Positions 44,656-55,122 are shown, counted from the first letter of the stretch. The stretch is 64,000 bases of DNA from Pseudomonas mohnii (GCF_900105115.1 NZ_FNRV01000001.1:5645501-5709500); one strand, 5' to 3'. A program made the numbers and translations. The notes: a model not told the origin generated them from the sequence alone.

Positions 44656-46164
44656 TCAGGCCTTGTTGGGAATCCCGTACTTGCGCAAGCGAATGGCGAT
44701 GGCGCTGTGGGAGGTCTGCAAGCGTGCTGCGAGCAATCGACTGGACGGATAGCTGCGATACAGCTGCTCCAGCAGGTTCTTTTCAAAACCTTCGACAGCC
44801 TCTTCGAGGCTACCCACTTCGCCATCGTTCTGGCGTTCCACTGCCGTGCGCGCAATGTCGAGGTCGTCGAGGTCGACCAACGGGTTTTCGCAAATGGCCG
44901 CCGCGCGGAAGATCACGTTTTGCAGTTGCCGCACATTGCCCGGCCAGCGGTTGCCGAGCAGGGCGGGAAAGGTGCTGGGTGCCAGGCGGCAGACCGGTCG
45001 CTGGATCTGTGCGCACGCTTGCTGCATGAAGTGCTGGGCCATCAGCAGGATGTCATGGCCGCGTTCGCGCAGCGGCGGCACTTGCAGGTTGAGCACGTTG
45101 AGGCGGTAAAACAGGTCTTCGCGAAAGTGACCTTCGCTGACCATTTTTTCCAGGTTGCGGTGGGTGGCGCTGAGGATCCGCACGTTGACCTTGACCTCGC
45201 GATCGCCGCCCACGCGACGGAAGCAACCATCGCTCAAAAAGCGCAACAACTTGGCCTGCAGGTACGGCGACATTTCCCCCACTTCGTCGAGGAACACCGT
45301 GCCCTGGTCGGCCAGTTCCAGCAGCCCGAGTTTGCCGCCCCGCTGGGCGCCGGTGAAGGCGCCGGGGGCGTAGCCGAACAGCTCGCTTTCGGCCAGGCTT
45401 TCCGGCAGTGCCGCGCAATTGAGCGCCAGGAAAGGCTTTTCGCATCGGCCGCTGATGGCGTGGCAGGCGCGGGCCACCAGTTCCTTGCCGGTGCCGGTTT
45501 CGCCCTGGATCAACAGCGGCGCATCCAGGGCCGCCACCCGCTGGGCCCGTGCCTTCAGCGCACGGATCGGCGGCGACTCGCCCAGCAGCGCATCGAAGCC
45601 TTCGGCGTGATCGTGATGCAGCGCCGAGAGGCGTTCGCCGATGCGGTTCGGTTGATAGAGGGTGAGCAGGGCGCCGGCATCGGTGATCGGCATGGCGTCG
45701 AGCAGCAAGGTGTGGCCGCCGAGGCTGACTTCGCGCATGGGCAGGCGGAAGCCCTGGGCGATCAGCGTCGGTTGCAAGTCGGGATCATCGAACAGCGCGT
45801 CCAGCGCTTCACCGGCCGGCTCGCGGCCGCACAGGGCGATCAGCGCCGGGTTGGCCAGCAGCACATGACCACGTTCATCCACCGCCAGCACCGGGTCGGA
45901 ACTGGCGGCGAGCAAGGCATCCAGTTGCAGGCGCCGGCGTTGCCCCGGAAGGATGTCGACCAGGGTCACCGCTTGCACGCCACGCACGCCGAAGAGGGCT
46001 TCGCGCAACTCCTCCAGGACTTCGGCGCCGAGGGTCGGGGCATCGATATAGACGTTCGGCGGCACCATCTCCACGGCGTCGAGGTTGAAGCTGCGTCCGC
46101 CCAGCAGGGCCAGGACTTCCTGGGTGATGCCGACGCGGTCGATGAAGGTGACGTGGATGCGCAT
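44656..46164 (-). CDS. gcsR: Sigma-54-dependent activator GcsR (TyrR-like)
   Basis: 502 residues. N-terminal ACT-type domain (1-about 72), a PAS-like segment (about 80-190), the AAA+ domain with Walker A GETGTGKE at 221-228 and the sigma-54 contact loop GAFTGA at 268-273, and a C-terminal TyrR-like HTH ending [24 protein letters not shown]. It lies directly upstream of the gcv operon in the same direction, as gcsR (PA2449) does in P. aeruginosa, where it switches on glycine cleavage in response to glycine. Confidence 0.93.
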   Translation of the reverse strand: MRIHVTFIDRVGITQEVLALLGGRSFNLDAVEMVPPNVYIDAPTLGAEVLEELREALFGVRGVQAVTLVDILPGQRRRLQLDALLAASSDPVLAVDERGHVLLANPALIALCGREPAGEALDALFDDPDLQPTLIAQGFRLPMREVSLGGHTLLLDAMPITDAGALLTLYQPNRIGERLSALHHDHAEGFDALLGESPPIRALKARAQRVAALDAPLLIQGETGTGKELVARACHAISGRCEKPFLALNCAALPESLAESELFGYAPGAFTGAQRGGKLGLLELADQGTVFLDEVGEMSPYLQAKLLRFLSDGCFRRVGGDREVKVNVRILSATHRNLEKMVSEGHFREDLFYRLNVLNLQVPPLRERGHDILLMAQHFMQQACAQIQRPVCRLAPSTFPALLGNRWPGNVRQLQNVIFRAAAICENPLVDLDDLDIARTAVERQNDGEVGSLEEAVEGFEKNLLEQLYRSYPSSRLLAARLQTSHSAIAIRLRKYGIPNKA

Positions 46165-46240
46165 AGGTGGCCTTGAGCGGTGATGAAGCGAAACGTTGCG
46201 TCGATGAGTATGGCGGGCGCTGTTTGAATTTGGCGAGCCG

Positions 46241-47164
46241 TCAATGCTGCTCGGGTGCAGGCGCCTTGCGGGAACAGGCCGCCAGGTCTTCGAGAAACGC
46301 CTGCAAAATCGGCGGTGGCGCCGTGCCTCGGCGAGTGATCACGTCGAATGGCGACATCAGCTGCAAGCTGCCGGGCGCCAGTTGGTGCATCTCGCCGGTC
46401 TTGATCCACTGCGCGGCGAAATGCGCTGGCAGAAAGCCCAGGTAGGCGCCGGAGATGATCAGAATCGCCAGGGCTTCGATGTTGTCCACGGTCGCCGCCG
46501 CCTTGCTGACGCCCAGGTGTTCCAGGTCGTATTGCTGCATGTAGCCGCGCACGACAATGCGGCTCGCGGCGATCTCTTCGAGCAATTCCTCACCTTCGGC
46601 CTGGTTGCCGAACAGCGGATGCCGCCGCCCGCAATACAGCCCCAGCGCTTCCTGGTACAGCGGCGAATGCAGCAACCCCGGCACGTGGATCGGGAAGTGC
46701 CCGATGGCCAGGTGCAGGCGCCCGTCGAGCACGCGCTCTTCCAGTTCGGCGGGGGTGCCGACGTAGACGTTGAGGTGCACATCGTGCCCACGGGAGACGA
46801 AGCGCTGGGTAGTGCGCGGGATCGGCGAGTCGGGGTCGGTGATGGTGGTGTCGATGATCCCCAGGTTGAGCTTGCCGCTGATGTGCTGTTTGAGCACGTC
46901 GGCGTCCATGCAGAAATTTTCCACCGCCGAGAGCAGGCGCTGGGTGGCTTCGTGGATCGCCACGCCTTGCTCGGTCAGACGAAAACCGCTGCGTCCGCGC
47001 TGGCAGAGCTTGACCCCGAGTCGGGTTTCCAGATGGGTCATCTGTTCGCTGATGGTCGACTGGCCGGCGTTCAGCGCCGCCTGCGCGGCCGAGAAGCCGC
47101 CGCAGCGGACAATGGTGGCAAACACCCTGAGCAGTTTCAGGTCGACATCATGCAGTTGAATCAC
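46241..47164 (-). CDS. LysR-family transcriptional regulator
   Basis: 307 residues. The likely start is GTG 47164 (VIQLHDVDLKLLRVF), because GGAGG precedes it by 6 bases; frame to 47296 is unconserved. HTH in residues about 8-66 (GGFSAAQAALNAGQSTISEQM) and a co-inducer domain follow. It is divergent from the ureohydrolase gene, like gbuR-gbuA in P. aeruginosa, and likely controls the whole 47315-53285 cassette. Confidence 0.9.
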   Translation of the reverse strand: MIQLHDVDLKLLRVFATIVRCGGFSAAQAALNAGQSTISEQMTHLETRLGVKLCQRGRSGFRLTEQGVAIHEATQRLLSAVENFCMDADVLKQHISGKLNLGIIDTTITDPDSPIPRTTQRFVSRGHDVHLNVYVGTPAELEERVLDGRLHLAIGHFPIHVPGLLHSPLYQEALGLYCGRRHPLFGNQAEGEELLEEIAASRIVVRGYMQQYDLEHLGVSKAAATVDNIEALAILIISGAYLGFLPAHFAAQWIKTGEMHQLAPGSLQLMSPFDVITRRGTAPPPILQAFLEDLAACSRKAPAPEQH

Positions 47165-47187
47165 TTGGACCTCCCGCGTGTGGATGC

Positions 47188-47202
47188 ATCGGTAATGCCG
47201 AT
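47188..47202. promoter_or_regulatory. Candidate LysR box
   Basis: ATCGG - TAATG - CCGAT, a perfect dyad that also reads T-N11-A (T47189 to A47201), 24 bases from the regulator start and 113 from the ureohydrolase ATG. Confidence 0.6.
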
Positions 47203-47314
47203 ATGAGTATCTGATGTTTAGCATTTTTTCCACGAAAAGCTGCGCCCATAGTCTTTCCAACGGCGGTCGCCTTGCAGTCCGCCAGGCCGAAAACAAGAAG
47301 TGGAGAGGCTAGAC

Positions 47315-48313
47315 ATGTCGAACAATGGTTATGAATCCGGTCGCCTGAACCTGCCATTCGTGGGTCATTGCACCTTTGGCAAATCCCCGGTGTGCACCGA
47401 CTGGGATGCCCTGGATGCCGACGTCGCGGTGCTCGGCGTGCCCAATGACATGGGTACCCAGTGGCGCTCCGGCGCACGCTTCGGACCACGCGGGATTCGT
47501 GAAGCATCGACGCTGTTTTCCTTCGGCCATGCCGGCGCCTACGACCACGAAGACGACGTGATGTACCTGACCGCCGCCGACGTGAGCATGGTCGACGTGG
47601 GGGATGCCGACATCGTCCACACCGATATGGAAACCAGCAACAAGAACACTGAGTACGCGGTACGCAAGATTCTCGATGCCGGTGTGATGCCGGTGGTGCT
47701 CGGTGGCGATCACTCGGTGCACGCCCCGGTCATCAAGGCTTTCGAAGGCCGTGGCCCGATCCACATCATCCACTTCGATGCGCACCTGGATTTCGTCGAC
47801 GAGCGCCACGGCGTGCGCTACGGCCATGGCAACCCGCTGCGCCGCGCCTCGGAAATGAACCACATCGTCGGCATGACCCAAATGGGCATCCGCAATGTGT
47901 CCTCGTCCAACCGCGACGACTACGAAGCGGCTCATGAAGCCGGCTCGAAAATCCTTTCGGTACGCGATGTGCGCCGCCTGGGCGTCGAAGGCGTGCTGGC
48001 GCTGATCCCGCAGAACATCAACTACTACATCACCATCGACATCGACGGTTTCGACCCGTCCATCGCTCCTGGCACCGGCACCCCGAGCCACGGTGGCTTC
48101 CTCTACTACGAAGTGCTGGAAATCATCCAGGCCCTGGCCAAGCGCAGCCAAGGCAACATCGTCGGCATGGACCTGGTGGAAGTGGCACCGGTGTACGACC
48201 CGACCGGCATGACCTCGATCCTCGCCGCGCAACTGCTGCTCAACAGCATCGGCTTCATCTTCCACGAGCGGGGCAAGGTGCGTGCGGCCCAGAGCGAAGC
48301 CACTCCAGCCTGA
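47315..48313 (+). CDS. Ureohydrolase (arginase/agmatinase family)
   Basis: 332-residue Mn-dependent enzyme that splits a guanidino group into urea and an amine. Metal ligands are all present: His133 in GGDHS, Asp155, His157 and Asp159 in HFDAHLDF, Asp242 and Asp244 in IDIDGFDP. The substrate loop DERHGVRYGHGNPLRRA differs from the usual agmatinase sequence. ATG 47315 follows GGAGAGG. The neighbouring LysR gene is reminiscent of the guanidinobutyrase locus (gbuRA), but an aldehyde dehydrogenase, permease and GMC oxidoreductase follow. Substrate unproven. Confidence 0.9.
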   Translation: MSNNGYESGRLNLPFVGHCTFGKSPVCTDWDALDADVAVLGVPNDMGTQWRSGARFGPRGIREASTLFSFGHAGAYDHEDDVMYLTAADVSMVDVGDADIVHTDMETSNKNTEYAVRKILDAGVMPVVLGGDHSVHAPVIKAFEGRGPIHIIHFDAHLDFVDERHGVRYGHGNPLRRASEMNHIVGMTQMGIRNVSSSNRDDYEAAHEAGSKILSVRDVRRLGVEGVLALIPQNINYYITIDIDGFDPSIAPGTGTPSHGGFLYYEVLEIIQALAKRSQGNIVGMDLVEVAPVYDPTGMTSILAAQLLLNSIGFIFHERGKVRAAQSEATPA

Positions 48314-48329
48314 TATCGAAACCACTAAA

Positions 48330-48352
48330 CCCGGCAGGACCCGACTGCCGGG
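48330..48352 (+). other. Perfect hairpin before the aldehyde dehydrogenase gene
   Basis: CCCGGCAG - 7 bases - CTGCCGGG ends 14 bases before the ATG at 48367. Without a T-run it is not a terminator; it may protect or set the yield of the downstream message. Confidence 0.55.
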
Positions 48353-48366
48353 CAGAGAGAATAAAA

Positions 48367-49878
48367 ATGGACACGATCGTCAAAAGTTACCTGCAAAAGT
48401 TCGGCGTCAGCGAGGCCACCCAGACCTTTCTCGGCAAGGTCCAGAAAATGTTCATCGGCGGCGCCTGGGTCGAGGCCAGCGATGGCCAGACGTCCGAAGT
48501 CATCGAGCCATCCACCGAAGGTGTGATTACGCGCATTCCCATGGGCACCACCGCTGATCTGGACCGTGCCGTGCAAGCCGCCCGCGCCCAGTTCGACGGC
48601 GGCGCCTGGCGCCAGGCCAAACCGGCCGAACGCGAGCGGATGATGCAACGCCTGGCCGACCTGATCGAACAGAACGCCGCCGAACTGGCGGAAATCGAAT
48701 CGATCGACATGGGCAAGTCGGTCGCCTTCGCCAGGGACGTCGATATCCAGGGCACCGTCGATACCCTGCGCTACTTCGCCGGTTGGGCCACCAAGCTGCA
48801 CGGGCGTACCGTCGAGCCGTCGCTGCCGGGCAATTACCTGGCCTACACCCGCAAGGAAGCGGTGGGCGTGGTCGGTGCCATCGTGCCGTGGAACTTCCCG
48901 CTGCAAACCATGGCCTGGAAACTGGGCGCGGCCCTGGCCACCGGTTGCACCGTGGTGGTGAAACCGGCCGAGTTGACTTCGCTGTCGGCCCTGCGTTTTG
49001 CCGAGCTGGTGCAGGAAGCGGGCATCCCGGACGGGGTGATCAACATCGTCACCGGGCGCGGCAGCGTGGTCGGCGCGGCCATGGCCACCCACCCTGGCAT
49101 CGACAAACTGACCTTCACCGGCTCGACCCCGGTCGGCCGCACCGTGGGCCGTGCCGCGCTGGATGACATGAAGCGCCTGACCCTGGAACTGGGTGGCAAA
49201 TCACCGGTCATCGTGTTCGCCGACGCCGACATTCCGGCGGCGGCGCAGGCGGTCGCCAACGGTGTGTTTTTCAACTCGGGACAGGTATGCGACGCCGGTA
49301 CACGGGCCTATATTCACAGCAGTGTCTATGACGATTTCCTGCGCGAGCTGATCGCCTACACCCGCACCCTGAAGCTCGCGCCGGGGATGGACCCGGACTG
49401 CTTCATCGGCCCGCTGGTCTCGGCCCTGCAAAAGCAGCGCGTGACCGAGTACATCGAGACCGGCAAGCAGGAGGGCGCCCAACTGGTCTACGGCGGCCAA
49501 CCGGTCGAGGGCCCTGGCTTCTTTGTCGAGCCGACCATTTTCGCCCATTGCCGCAATGACATGCGCATCGTCCAGGAGGAAATCTTCGGCCCGGTGCTGG
49601 TCACCGCACCCTTCGACGATGAGGAGCAGGCACTGGCGCTGGCCAATGACTCGCCCTATGGCCTGGCGGCGGCCCTGTATTCCAATGACCTGGGCAAGGT
49701 GCACAGCCTGATTCCCCGTCTGAAGGCAGGCTCGGTCTACGTCAACGCCCACGGCACCCTTGACCCGTCGATGCCGTTCGGCGGTTACAAGCAGTCCGGG
49801 TTCGGCAAGGACCTGGGCGCCGAGCAGCTCGACTACCTGCTCGAGACCAAGGCGGTGTGGATCACGCTGCCGGGCTGA
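48367..49878 (+). CDS. NAD(P)-dependent aldehyde dehydrogenase
   Basis: 503-residue cytosolic enzyme oxidising an aldehyde to an acid. It contains AIVPWNFPLQTMAWKLGAAL, the coenzyme site GSTPVGRTVG, catalytic Glu274 in LELGGKSP and Cys308 in NSGQVCDAGTR. It is similar to betaine-aldehyde and gamma-aminobutyraldehyde-type enzymes, but the substrate cannot be set from sequence. It lies 53 bases after the ureohydrolase, probably in its operon, and would process the aldehyde made by the GMC oxidoreductase. Confidence 0.93.
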   Translation: MDTIVKSYLQKFGVSEATQTFLGKVQKMFIGGAWVEASDGQTSEVIEPSTEGVITRIPMGTTADLDRAVQAARAQFDGGAWRQAKPAERERMMQRLADLIEQNAAELAEIESIDMGKSVAFARDVDIQGTVDTLRYFAGWATKLHGRTVEPSLPGNYLAYTRKEAVGVVGAIVPWNFPLQTMAWKLGAALATGCTVVVKPAELTSLSALRFAELVQEAGIPDGVINIVTGRGSVVGAAMATHPGIDKLTFTGSTPVGRTVGRAALDDMKRLTLELGGKSPVIVFADADIPAAAQAVANGVFFNSGQVCDAGTRAYIHSSVYDDFLRELIAYTRTLKLAPGMDPDCFIGPLVSALQKQRVTEYIETGKQEGAQLVYGGQPVEGPGFFVEPTIFAHCRNDMRIVQEEIFGPVLVTAPFDDEEQALALANDSPYGLAAALYSNDLGKVHSLIPRLKAGSVYVNAHGTLDPSMPFGGYKQSGFGKDLGAEQLDYLLETKAVWITLPG

Positions 49879-50025
49879 AGCTGATCAGGCAAGACAAGGA
49901 ACAATGCCAAAGTTGAAAGCAATTGCACATCGGAAATTCGGGAACGGCAAGGACGCGCCCCGGGAGTCGTTCACCCGATAAAACGCGGTTTTTTCGTCAT
50001 GATCTTCCAACAATAAGAGTCCATC

Positions 50026-51594
50026 ATGAACACTAACGCCAAGTCCGCCCCGAGCGTGTCGGTCCTCGATGACAAAATCGTCGTCGAAAGCCATTCGATC
50101 GATTTCATCCCCGAGCACGAGCGCACCGACAAACTGTCGAGCCAGGGCCCGTTCTGGTTTCTCGGCAACTTCACCTTCTTCACCATGACCATCGGCTTCG
50201 TCGGTCCAAGCGTCGGCCTGACCGCGCTCTGGACCACGCTGGCCGGTACGCTGGGCATCATGTTCGGCACGCTGTTCATGGCCTTTCATGGCTCGCAAGG
50301 CCCGCACCTGGGCCTGCCACAGATGATCCAGTCCCGTGCGCAGTTCGGTTATCGCGGGGTGATTCTGGTGCTGTTGGCGACACTGTTCGTGTTCGCCGGC
50401 TTCAACATCGTCAACCTGGTGTTGATGATGCAAGGCCTGCACACACTATTCGGGTTCCACCCCTGGGCGATTGCGGTGGCGGTGACGATACCGGCCGCGT
50501 TGCTGGCGATCCTCGGCCATGACTGGATGCACCGCAGCTTCAAATGGGCGCTGTACCTGTCGTTGCCACTGTACGGTCTGGTGACGCTGGCGGTGCTGAT
50601 GGGCTGGGTGCCGGATGCGGCGTTGCCGGCGCTCGGCGCCGGAGAAGTGGCCCCGGCACCACTGGGGTTCAACTGGACCGGTTTCATCGCGCAATTCGCC
50701 GCCGCGGCGAGCTACAACATCGCTTACGCCCCGTACGTGTCGGACTACTCGCGCTACCTGCCGAAGAACACCTCCAGCGGCAAGCTGATTGCGGTGGTTT
50801 TCCTGGGCGCTTCGTTGTCCGGTGCCTGGATGATTTCCGTGGGGGGCTGGCTGGCCGATCACCTGCACTCGACCGACGTGCTGGTGGCCCTCGGACAAGT
50901 CGGCAATACCGTGTCGCCGCTGATGGGCACGGCGGTCGTGGTGATCACCATCCTGGCGTTCCTGCCGGTGATCGCGATGAACATCTACAGCGCCAAGCTG
51001 ACCACGCTGACCTGCGTCGACTCGATCAAGCACATCGAGCCGACCCGCAAGGCGCGGATCCTCGCCATCGCCTTTGTGATCCTGTTGCAACTGGGCGTGG
51101 CCCTGAGCATCCAGAGTTCCGGCAAGGGCCTGTCGGTGCTCGGCATCTACCTGGTGGTGATGCTGTACTTCCTGGTGCCCTGGACCTCGGTCAACCTCAC
51201 CGACTACTTCTTCGTGCGCAAGGGCCGCTACGCCATCCCGCATTTCTTCATGCCCCACGGCAACATCTATGGCAGCTGGGGCCTGCGTGGCATCGCTGCG
51301 TACGCCATCGGCTTCATCTCGATGATTCCGTTCTTCTACATCTTCGACGGCGTCGAGCAGCGCGAAGTGTATGTCGGCCCACTCGCCAAGGCCCTGGGCA
51401 GCATCGACATCGCCTGGCTGGTCGGGCTGATCGTATCGGGGGTGGCCTACTACTGGCTGAGCCGCTCCATCGATCTCAAGCGCGAAGAGGCGGTCATCCA
51501 GCACATCGAGAAAACGTCCCCGCAATTCACCACCGGCGAAAAATTGACCCAATCGTCGAAGCCCGTGTTCAACGAATCGACGGTCCGGAGATAA
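50026..51594 (+). CDS. NCS1-family permease
   Basis: 522 residues, about 12 hydrophobic segments. The N-terminal [20 protein letters not shown] and [50 protein letters not shown] all match the 29737 permease closely. Presumed Na+/H+-coupled uptake of the substrate for this cassette. ATG 50026; 147 bases separate it from the dehydrogenase, without a visible gene. Two bases separate its stop from the next ATG. Confidence 0.92.
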   Translation: MNTNAKSAPSVSVLDDKIVVESHSIDFIPEHERTDKLSSQGPFWFLGNFTFFTMTIGFVGPSVGLTALWTTLAGTLGIMFGTLFMAFHGSQGPHLGLPQMIQSRAQFGYRGVILVLLATLFVFAGFNIVNLVLMMQGLHTLFGFHPWAIAVAVTIPAALLAILGHDWMHRSFKWALYLSLPLYGLVTLAVLMGWVPDAALPALGAGEVAPAPLGFNWTGFIAQFAAAASYNIAYAPYVSDYSRYLPKNTSSGKLIAVVFLGASLSGAWMISVGGWLADHLHSTDVLVALGQVGNTVSPLMGTAVVVITILAFLPVIAMNIYSAKLTTLTCVDSIKHIEPTRKARILAIAFVILLQLGVALSIQSSGKGLSVLGIYLVVMLYFLVPWTSVNLTDYFFVRKGRYAIPHFFMPHGNIYGSWGLRGIAAYAIGFISMIPFFYIFDGVEQREVYVGPLAKALGSIDIAWLVGLIVSGVAYYWLSRSIDLKREEAVIQHIEKTSPQFTTGEKLTQSSKPVFNESTVRR

Positions 51595-51596
51595 TC

Positions 51597-53285
51597 ATGG
51601 CTACGCAAAAATACGACTACATCATCATCGGCGCAGGTTCGGCAGGTTGTGTGTTGGCCAACCGCCTGAGCGAAGACCCGGCCACCTCGGTGCTGGTCCT
51701 GGAATTCGGCGGCAGCGACCGCAGCGTGGTGATCCAGATGCCCAGTGCGTTCTCGATCCCGATGAACACCAAGAAGTACAACTGGCGCTACGAAACCGAG
51801 CCGGAAACCTACCTCAACGGTCGTCGCATCCACTGCCCACGGGGCAAGGTGCTGGGGGGGTCGTCGTCGATCAACGGCCTGGTGTACATCCGCGGTCATG
51901 CATATGACTTCGACGAGTGGGAATCCCTCGGCGCCCAGGGGTGGGGCTATAAAAACTGCCTGCCGTACTTCAAGCGTGCCGAGAGCTACGAGTCGGGCGG
52001 TGACAGCTATCGCGGGCAAACCGGACCGCTGCACACCACCAACGGTAACCACATGAAAAACCCGCTGTACGGGGCCTGGGTCGAAGCCGGCGCCGAGGCG
52101 GGCTACATCAAGACCGATGACTGCAACGGCTACATGCAGGAAGGCTTCGGCGCGATGCACATGACCGTGAAAAACGGCGTGCGCTGTTCCACCGCCAACG
52201 CCTACCTGCGCCCGGCCATGGACCGTCCGAACCTGACGGTGATCACCCACGCGATGACCCGCCAGGTCATCCTCGAGGGCAAGCGCGCCGTGGGCATCAG
52301 CTATGACCACGGTGGCCAGACCCACCAGGTCTATTGCAACAAGGAAGTGCTGATCTCGTCCGGGCCGATCGGTTCGCCGCACCTGCTGCAACGTTCCGGC
52401 ATCGGCCCGGCCGAGGTCCTGCGCAAGGCCGGGATCGCCGTGCGCCATGACTTGCCGGGGGTAGGGGAGAACCTGCAGGATCACGCCGAGGTGTACATCC
52501 AGTTCGGCTGCAAGGAACCGGTGACGCTCAACAGCAAAATGGACCCGCTGAGCAAACTGATGATCGGTTTGCGCTGGCTGCTGTTCAAGGATGGCCTGGG
52601 GGCCACCAACCACTTCGAGGCCGGTGGTTTCATCCGCTCCGACAAGGGCTTGCGCTGGCCGGACATTCAGTTCCACTTTCTGCCGGCGGCCATGCGTTAC
52701 GACGGCAACAAGCCGATCAAGGGTCATGGTTTCATGGTGCTGACCGGGCCGAACAAACCGAAGAGCCGCGGCTATGTTCGCGTGCGTTCCGCCGATCCTT
52801 ACGAGCATCCGGAAATCCGCTTCAACTACCTGGAGCGCGAAGAGGACCGCGAAGGCTTCCGCCGCTGCATCCGCCTGACCCGCGAGATCATCGGCCAGAA
52901 AGCCATGGACCGCTTCCGCGATGGCGAAATCGCCCCCGGCGCGCACCTGACCAGCGATGAGGACCTTGATGCGTTCGTGCGTGACAACCTGGAGAGCACC
53001 TACCACCCTTGCGGTTCGTGCCGCATGGGCGAGGACGACATGGCCGTGGTGGATTCCGAGTTGCGCGTGCATGGCGTCGCCGGGCTGCGGGTGATCGACT
53101 CCTCGGTGTTCCCGACCGAACCGAATGGCAACCTCAACGCACCGACCATCATGCTCGCCGAACGGGCGTCGGACCTGGTGCGCGGACGCAAGATGCTGCC
53201 GGCGTCGGATGTGCCGGTGGGACTGGTCGAAAACTGGGAAAACAGCCAGCGGTCAACCCTGCCGGGGCGTAATGTGCGCGTGTAA
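51597..53285 (+). CDS. GMC oxidoreductase (choline dehydrogenase-like)
   Basis: 562-residue FAD enzyme oxidising an alcohol to an aldehyde. The FAD-binding [16 protein letters not shown] is at about 11-26, the GMC signature [20 protein letters not shown] follows, and the C-terminal active site is [11 protein letters not shown] with the catalytic His. It is of BetA type and about its length, but choline genes betB and betI are absent. ATG 51597 lies two bases after the permease stop. With the aldehyde dehydrogenase it would turn a primary alcohol into an acid. Confidence 0.93.
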   Translation: MATQKYDYIIIGAGSAGCVLANRLSEDPATSVLVLEFGGSDRSVVIQMPSAFSIPMNTKKYNWRYETEPETYLNGRRIHCPRGKVLGGSSSINGLVYIRGHAYDFDEWESLGAQGWGYKNCLPYFKRAESYESGGDSYRGQTGPLHTTNGNHMKNPLYGAWVEAGAEAGYIKTDDCNGYMQEGFGAMHMTVKNGVRCSTANAYLRPAMDRPNLTVITHAMTRQVILEGKRAVGISYDHGGQTHQVYCNKEVLISSGPIGSPHLLQRSGIGPAEVLRKAGIAVRHDLPGVGENLQDHAEVYIQFGCKEPVTLNSKMDPLSKLMIGLRWLLFKDGLGATNHFEAGGFIRSDKGLRWPDIQFHFLPAAMRYDGNKPIKGHGFMVLTGPNKPKSRGYVRVRSADPYEHPEIRFNYLEREEDREGFRRCIRLTREIIGQKAMDRFRDGEIAPGAHLTSDEDLDAFVRDNLESTYHPCGSCRMGEDDMAVVDSELRVHGVAGLRVIDSSVFPTEPNGNLNAPTIMLAERASDLVRGRKMLPASDVPVGLVENWENSQRSTLPGRNVRV

Positions 53286-53291
53286 TAAAAC

Positions 53292-53397
53292 CCTGTAGGA
53301 GCCAGCCTGCTGGCGATGGACCCGAGAGCGCCGCGTTTATCCAGGCCGCACGCGTTATCGTTGACAACCTTCGCCAGCAAGCCAGCTCCAGCAGGAT
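53292..53397. repeat. REPIN after the GMC gene
   Basis: CTGTAGGAGCCAGCCTGCTGGC at 53293 (20-base core TGTAGGAGCCAGCCTGCTGG) and inverted TCGCCAGCAAGCCAGCTCCAGCAGG to 53395. Stem is the GCCAGC type with a slightly degenerate second arm. Confidence 0.82.
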
Positions 53398-53481
53398 TGA
53401 AGCATTCGCGCAGCTTCACGCCGCGTGCGGACAATTGTTTGCTAGGCTCCAGAGTCCTTGAGACCGCAAAGGAGCACCCTC

Positions 53482-53940
53482 ATGGCTATTCAGGCCCTGC
53501 GCGCCGACGCTTCCCACATCGACAAGATCGCCCCGTTATTCGACGCCTATCGCGGCTTCTACGGTCAGTCATCGAACCTGCCGCAATCCCGTGACTTCAT
53601 TGCCGAGCGCATCGCCCGCGACGAATCGGTGATCTTCTACGCCGAGGACGCCAGCGGCGAAGCCCTGGGTTTCGTGCAGATGTTCCCGACCTTTTCCTCC
53701 ATCAACGCACACCGCACCTGGTTGCTCGGCGACCTGTTCAGCGCACCCGCCGCTCGCGGAAAAGGCGTTGCCACCCTATTGATGAACACCGCCCGCGACT
53801 TTGCGCGGTTGAGCGGCGCCAAGGGCATGACCCTGGAAACCGCCACCGACAACCACACCGCGCAGCGCTTGTATGAGTCTTTGGGGTATGTACGAGATCC
53901 GGGTTACTACACCTACTGCCTGGACTTGAAGCAGGGCTGA
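53482..53940 (+). CDS. GNAT-family N-acetyltransferase
   Basis: 152-residue acetyl-CoA-dependent transferase. Motif A is SAPAARGKGVATLLMNTARD, and the C-terminal part is TDNHTAQRLYESLGYVRDPGYY. Substrate unknown. ATG 53482 follows AAAGGAG. It is convergent with the NIPSNAP gene. Confidence 0.9.
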   Translation: MAIQALRADASHIDKIAPLFDAYRGFYGQSSNLPQSRDFIAERIARDESVIFYAEDASGEALGFVQMFPTFSSINAHRTWLLGDLFSAPAARGKGVATLLMNTARDFARLSGAKGMTLETATDNHTAQRLYESLGYVRDPGYYTYCLDLKQG

Positions 53941-53968
53941 GCCCGGCGCTTCAAGTCGCGGATGTCCC

Positions 53969-54274
53969 CTAACCGAACACCGGCCGGAAGAAACTGCGCT
54001 CATAGCTGAGGATGCAGCGGGTTTCTTCGGCGTACTTGAACGCGGCAATGCACGCCGGGTCGTTCATCGACTGTTGGCGATAGGTTTCATAGGTCGCCAG
54101 ACTGGGGAAGGTGAACATCGCCAGGGCAATATTGCTGGCACCCTCGGACGGCAGGAAGTAGCCGTGATGCTGACCACCGAATTTCTCCACCAGTGGAATC
54201 CACAACTTGCCGTAGTGCTCGAACGCGTCGAGCTTGTAGGGGTCGAGTACGTATTTCAGGTAGCAGGTGACCAT
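53969..54274 (-). CDS. NIPSNAP-family protein
   Basis: 101-residue ferredoxin-like alpha/beta barrel protein. YLKYVLDPYKLDAFEHYGKLWIPLVEKFGGQHHGYFLPSEG is typical of the NIPSNAP group. Function in bacteria is unknown. ATG 54274 is preceded by AAGGAAAG; frame to 54634 is unconserved. Confidence 0.85.
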   Translation of the reverse strand: MVTCYLKYVLDPYKLDAFEHYGKLWIPLVEKFGGQHHGYFLPSEGASNIALAMFTFPSLATYETYRQQSMNDPACIAAFKYAEETRCILSYERSFFRPVFG

Positions 54275-54505
54275 CAGTTTTCTTTCCTTGTAAAAGTGCG
54301 GGACGGGATGCAAAGGGCAACAGTCTGCCAAGGCCTGCGTCAGACTGCCATCAGCGATTTGCGGCCAGGAATGCGCCCTCATCTGCAGGGTGGCGTTTAT
54401 GCCGGTTCCCGCAGGCACCCGCAACAAACCCTTCGATAAAAGCGTTGGACATGGTGAAATGGCCGCCCCTTTTCGCCGTGCGTCATCCCGGATCTGGAGC
54501 GGTAC

Positions 54506-54895
54506 ATGAACAAAGCTGCGGTGCTGACCTTCTTCTTGTTGCTTCAGGCAGGTTTGTCGGGTGCGCAAGCCCAAGCGGCCGGCGATGCCGAGGCCGGCGG
54601 GAAACTGTTCAAGCGTATGTGTGGCGGCTGCCACCAGATCGGAGAATCGGCGCGGGCGTTTTTTGGCCCGCAGCTCAACGGTATTGTCGGACGCGCGGCC
54701 GCAAGCACCACCGACTACCAGTACTCCGACGCCATGAAGTCATCGGGCGTGGTCTGGACCCGGGAAAAACTCGCTGCGTATATCGAAGATCCAAAGGCAG
54801 TGGTTTCCGGCACCCGGATGATTTTCTGGGGCATCAGCGACCAGGAAAAAATCGACGATCTGCTGGCGTATCTGGAGACCTTTCCGGCGCCGTGA
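54506..54895 (+). CDS. Periplasmic class I cytochrome c
   Basis: 129 residues with a signal peptide of about 24 residues (MNKAAVLTFFLLLQAGLSGA...). Heme-binding motif CGGCH is at Cys39, Cys42, His43; the Met ligand is probably in GTRMIFWG. Cytochrome c2/c550-like fold; role is small electron transfer. It is alone, with no obvious oxidoreductase partner. Confidence 0.9.
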   Translation: MNKAAVLTFFLLLQAGLSGAQAQAAGDAEAGGKLFKRMCGGCHQIGESARAFFGPQLNGIVGRAAASTTDYQYSDAMKSSGVVWTREKLAAYIEDPKAVVSGTRMIFWGISDQEKIDDLLAYLETFPAP

Positions 54896-55122
54896 CCGGC
54901 CTGAGACATTGCACCCCACTTGAACACCTGCTTGCATTCGACCTGACTACCGATAGCATCGGATTTGACCCGCACGCTTTGTAACCATGATCGGCAGGGA
55001 ACGGCCGGAAGCGGGTATTCAGCCCATCAAAAAAGGACGACTGATGCATGTGCCGATTCACCATGGGGTGACTGAATGGGCTACCTTGTTGAGTCATTTA
55101 CTCGTCGCTCAGGGAGAGCGCC

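Noticed and set aside
51597..53285. Standard choline to betaine operon (betIBA)
   Set aside because: betI and a BetT/BCCT carrier are missing; partner genes are a ureohydrolase and an NCS1 permease.
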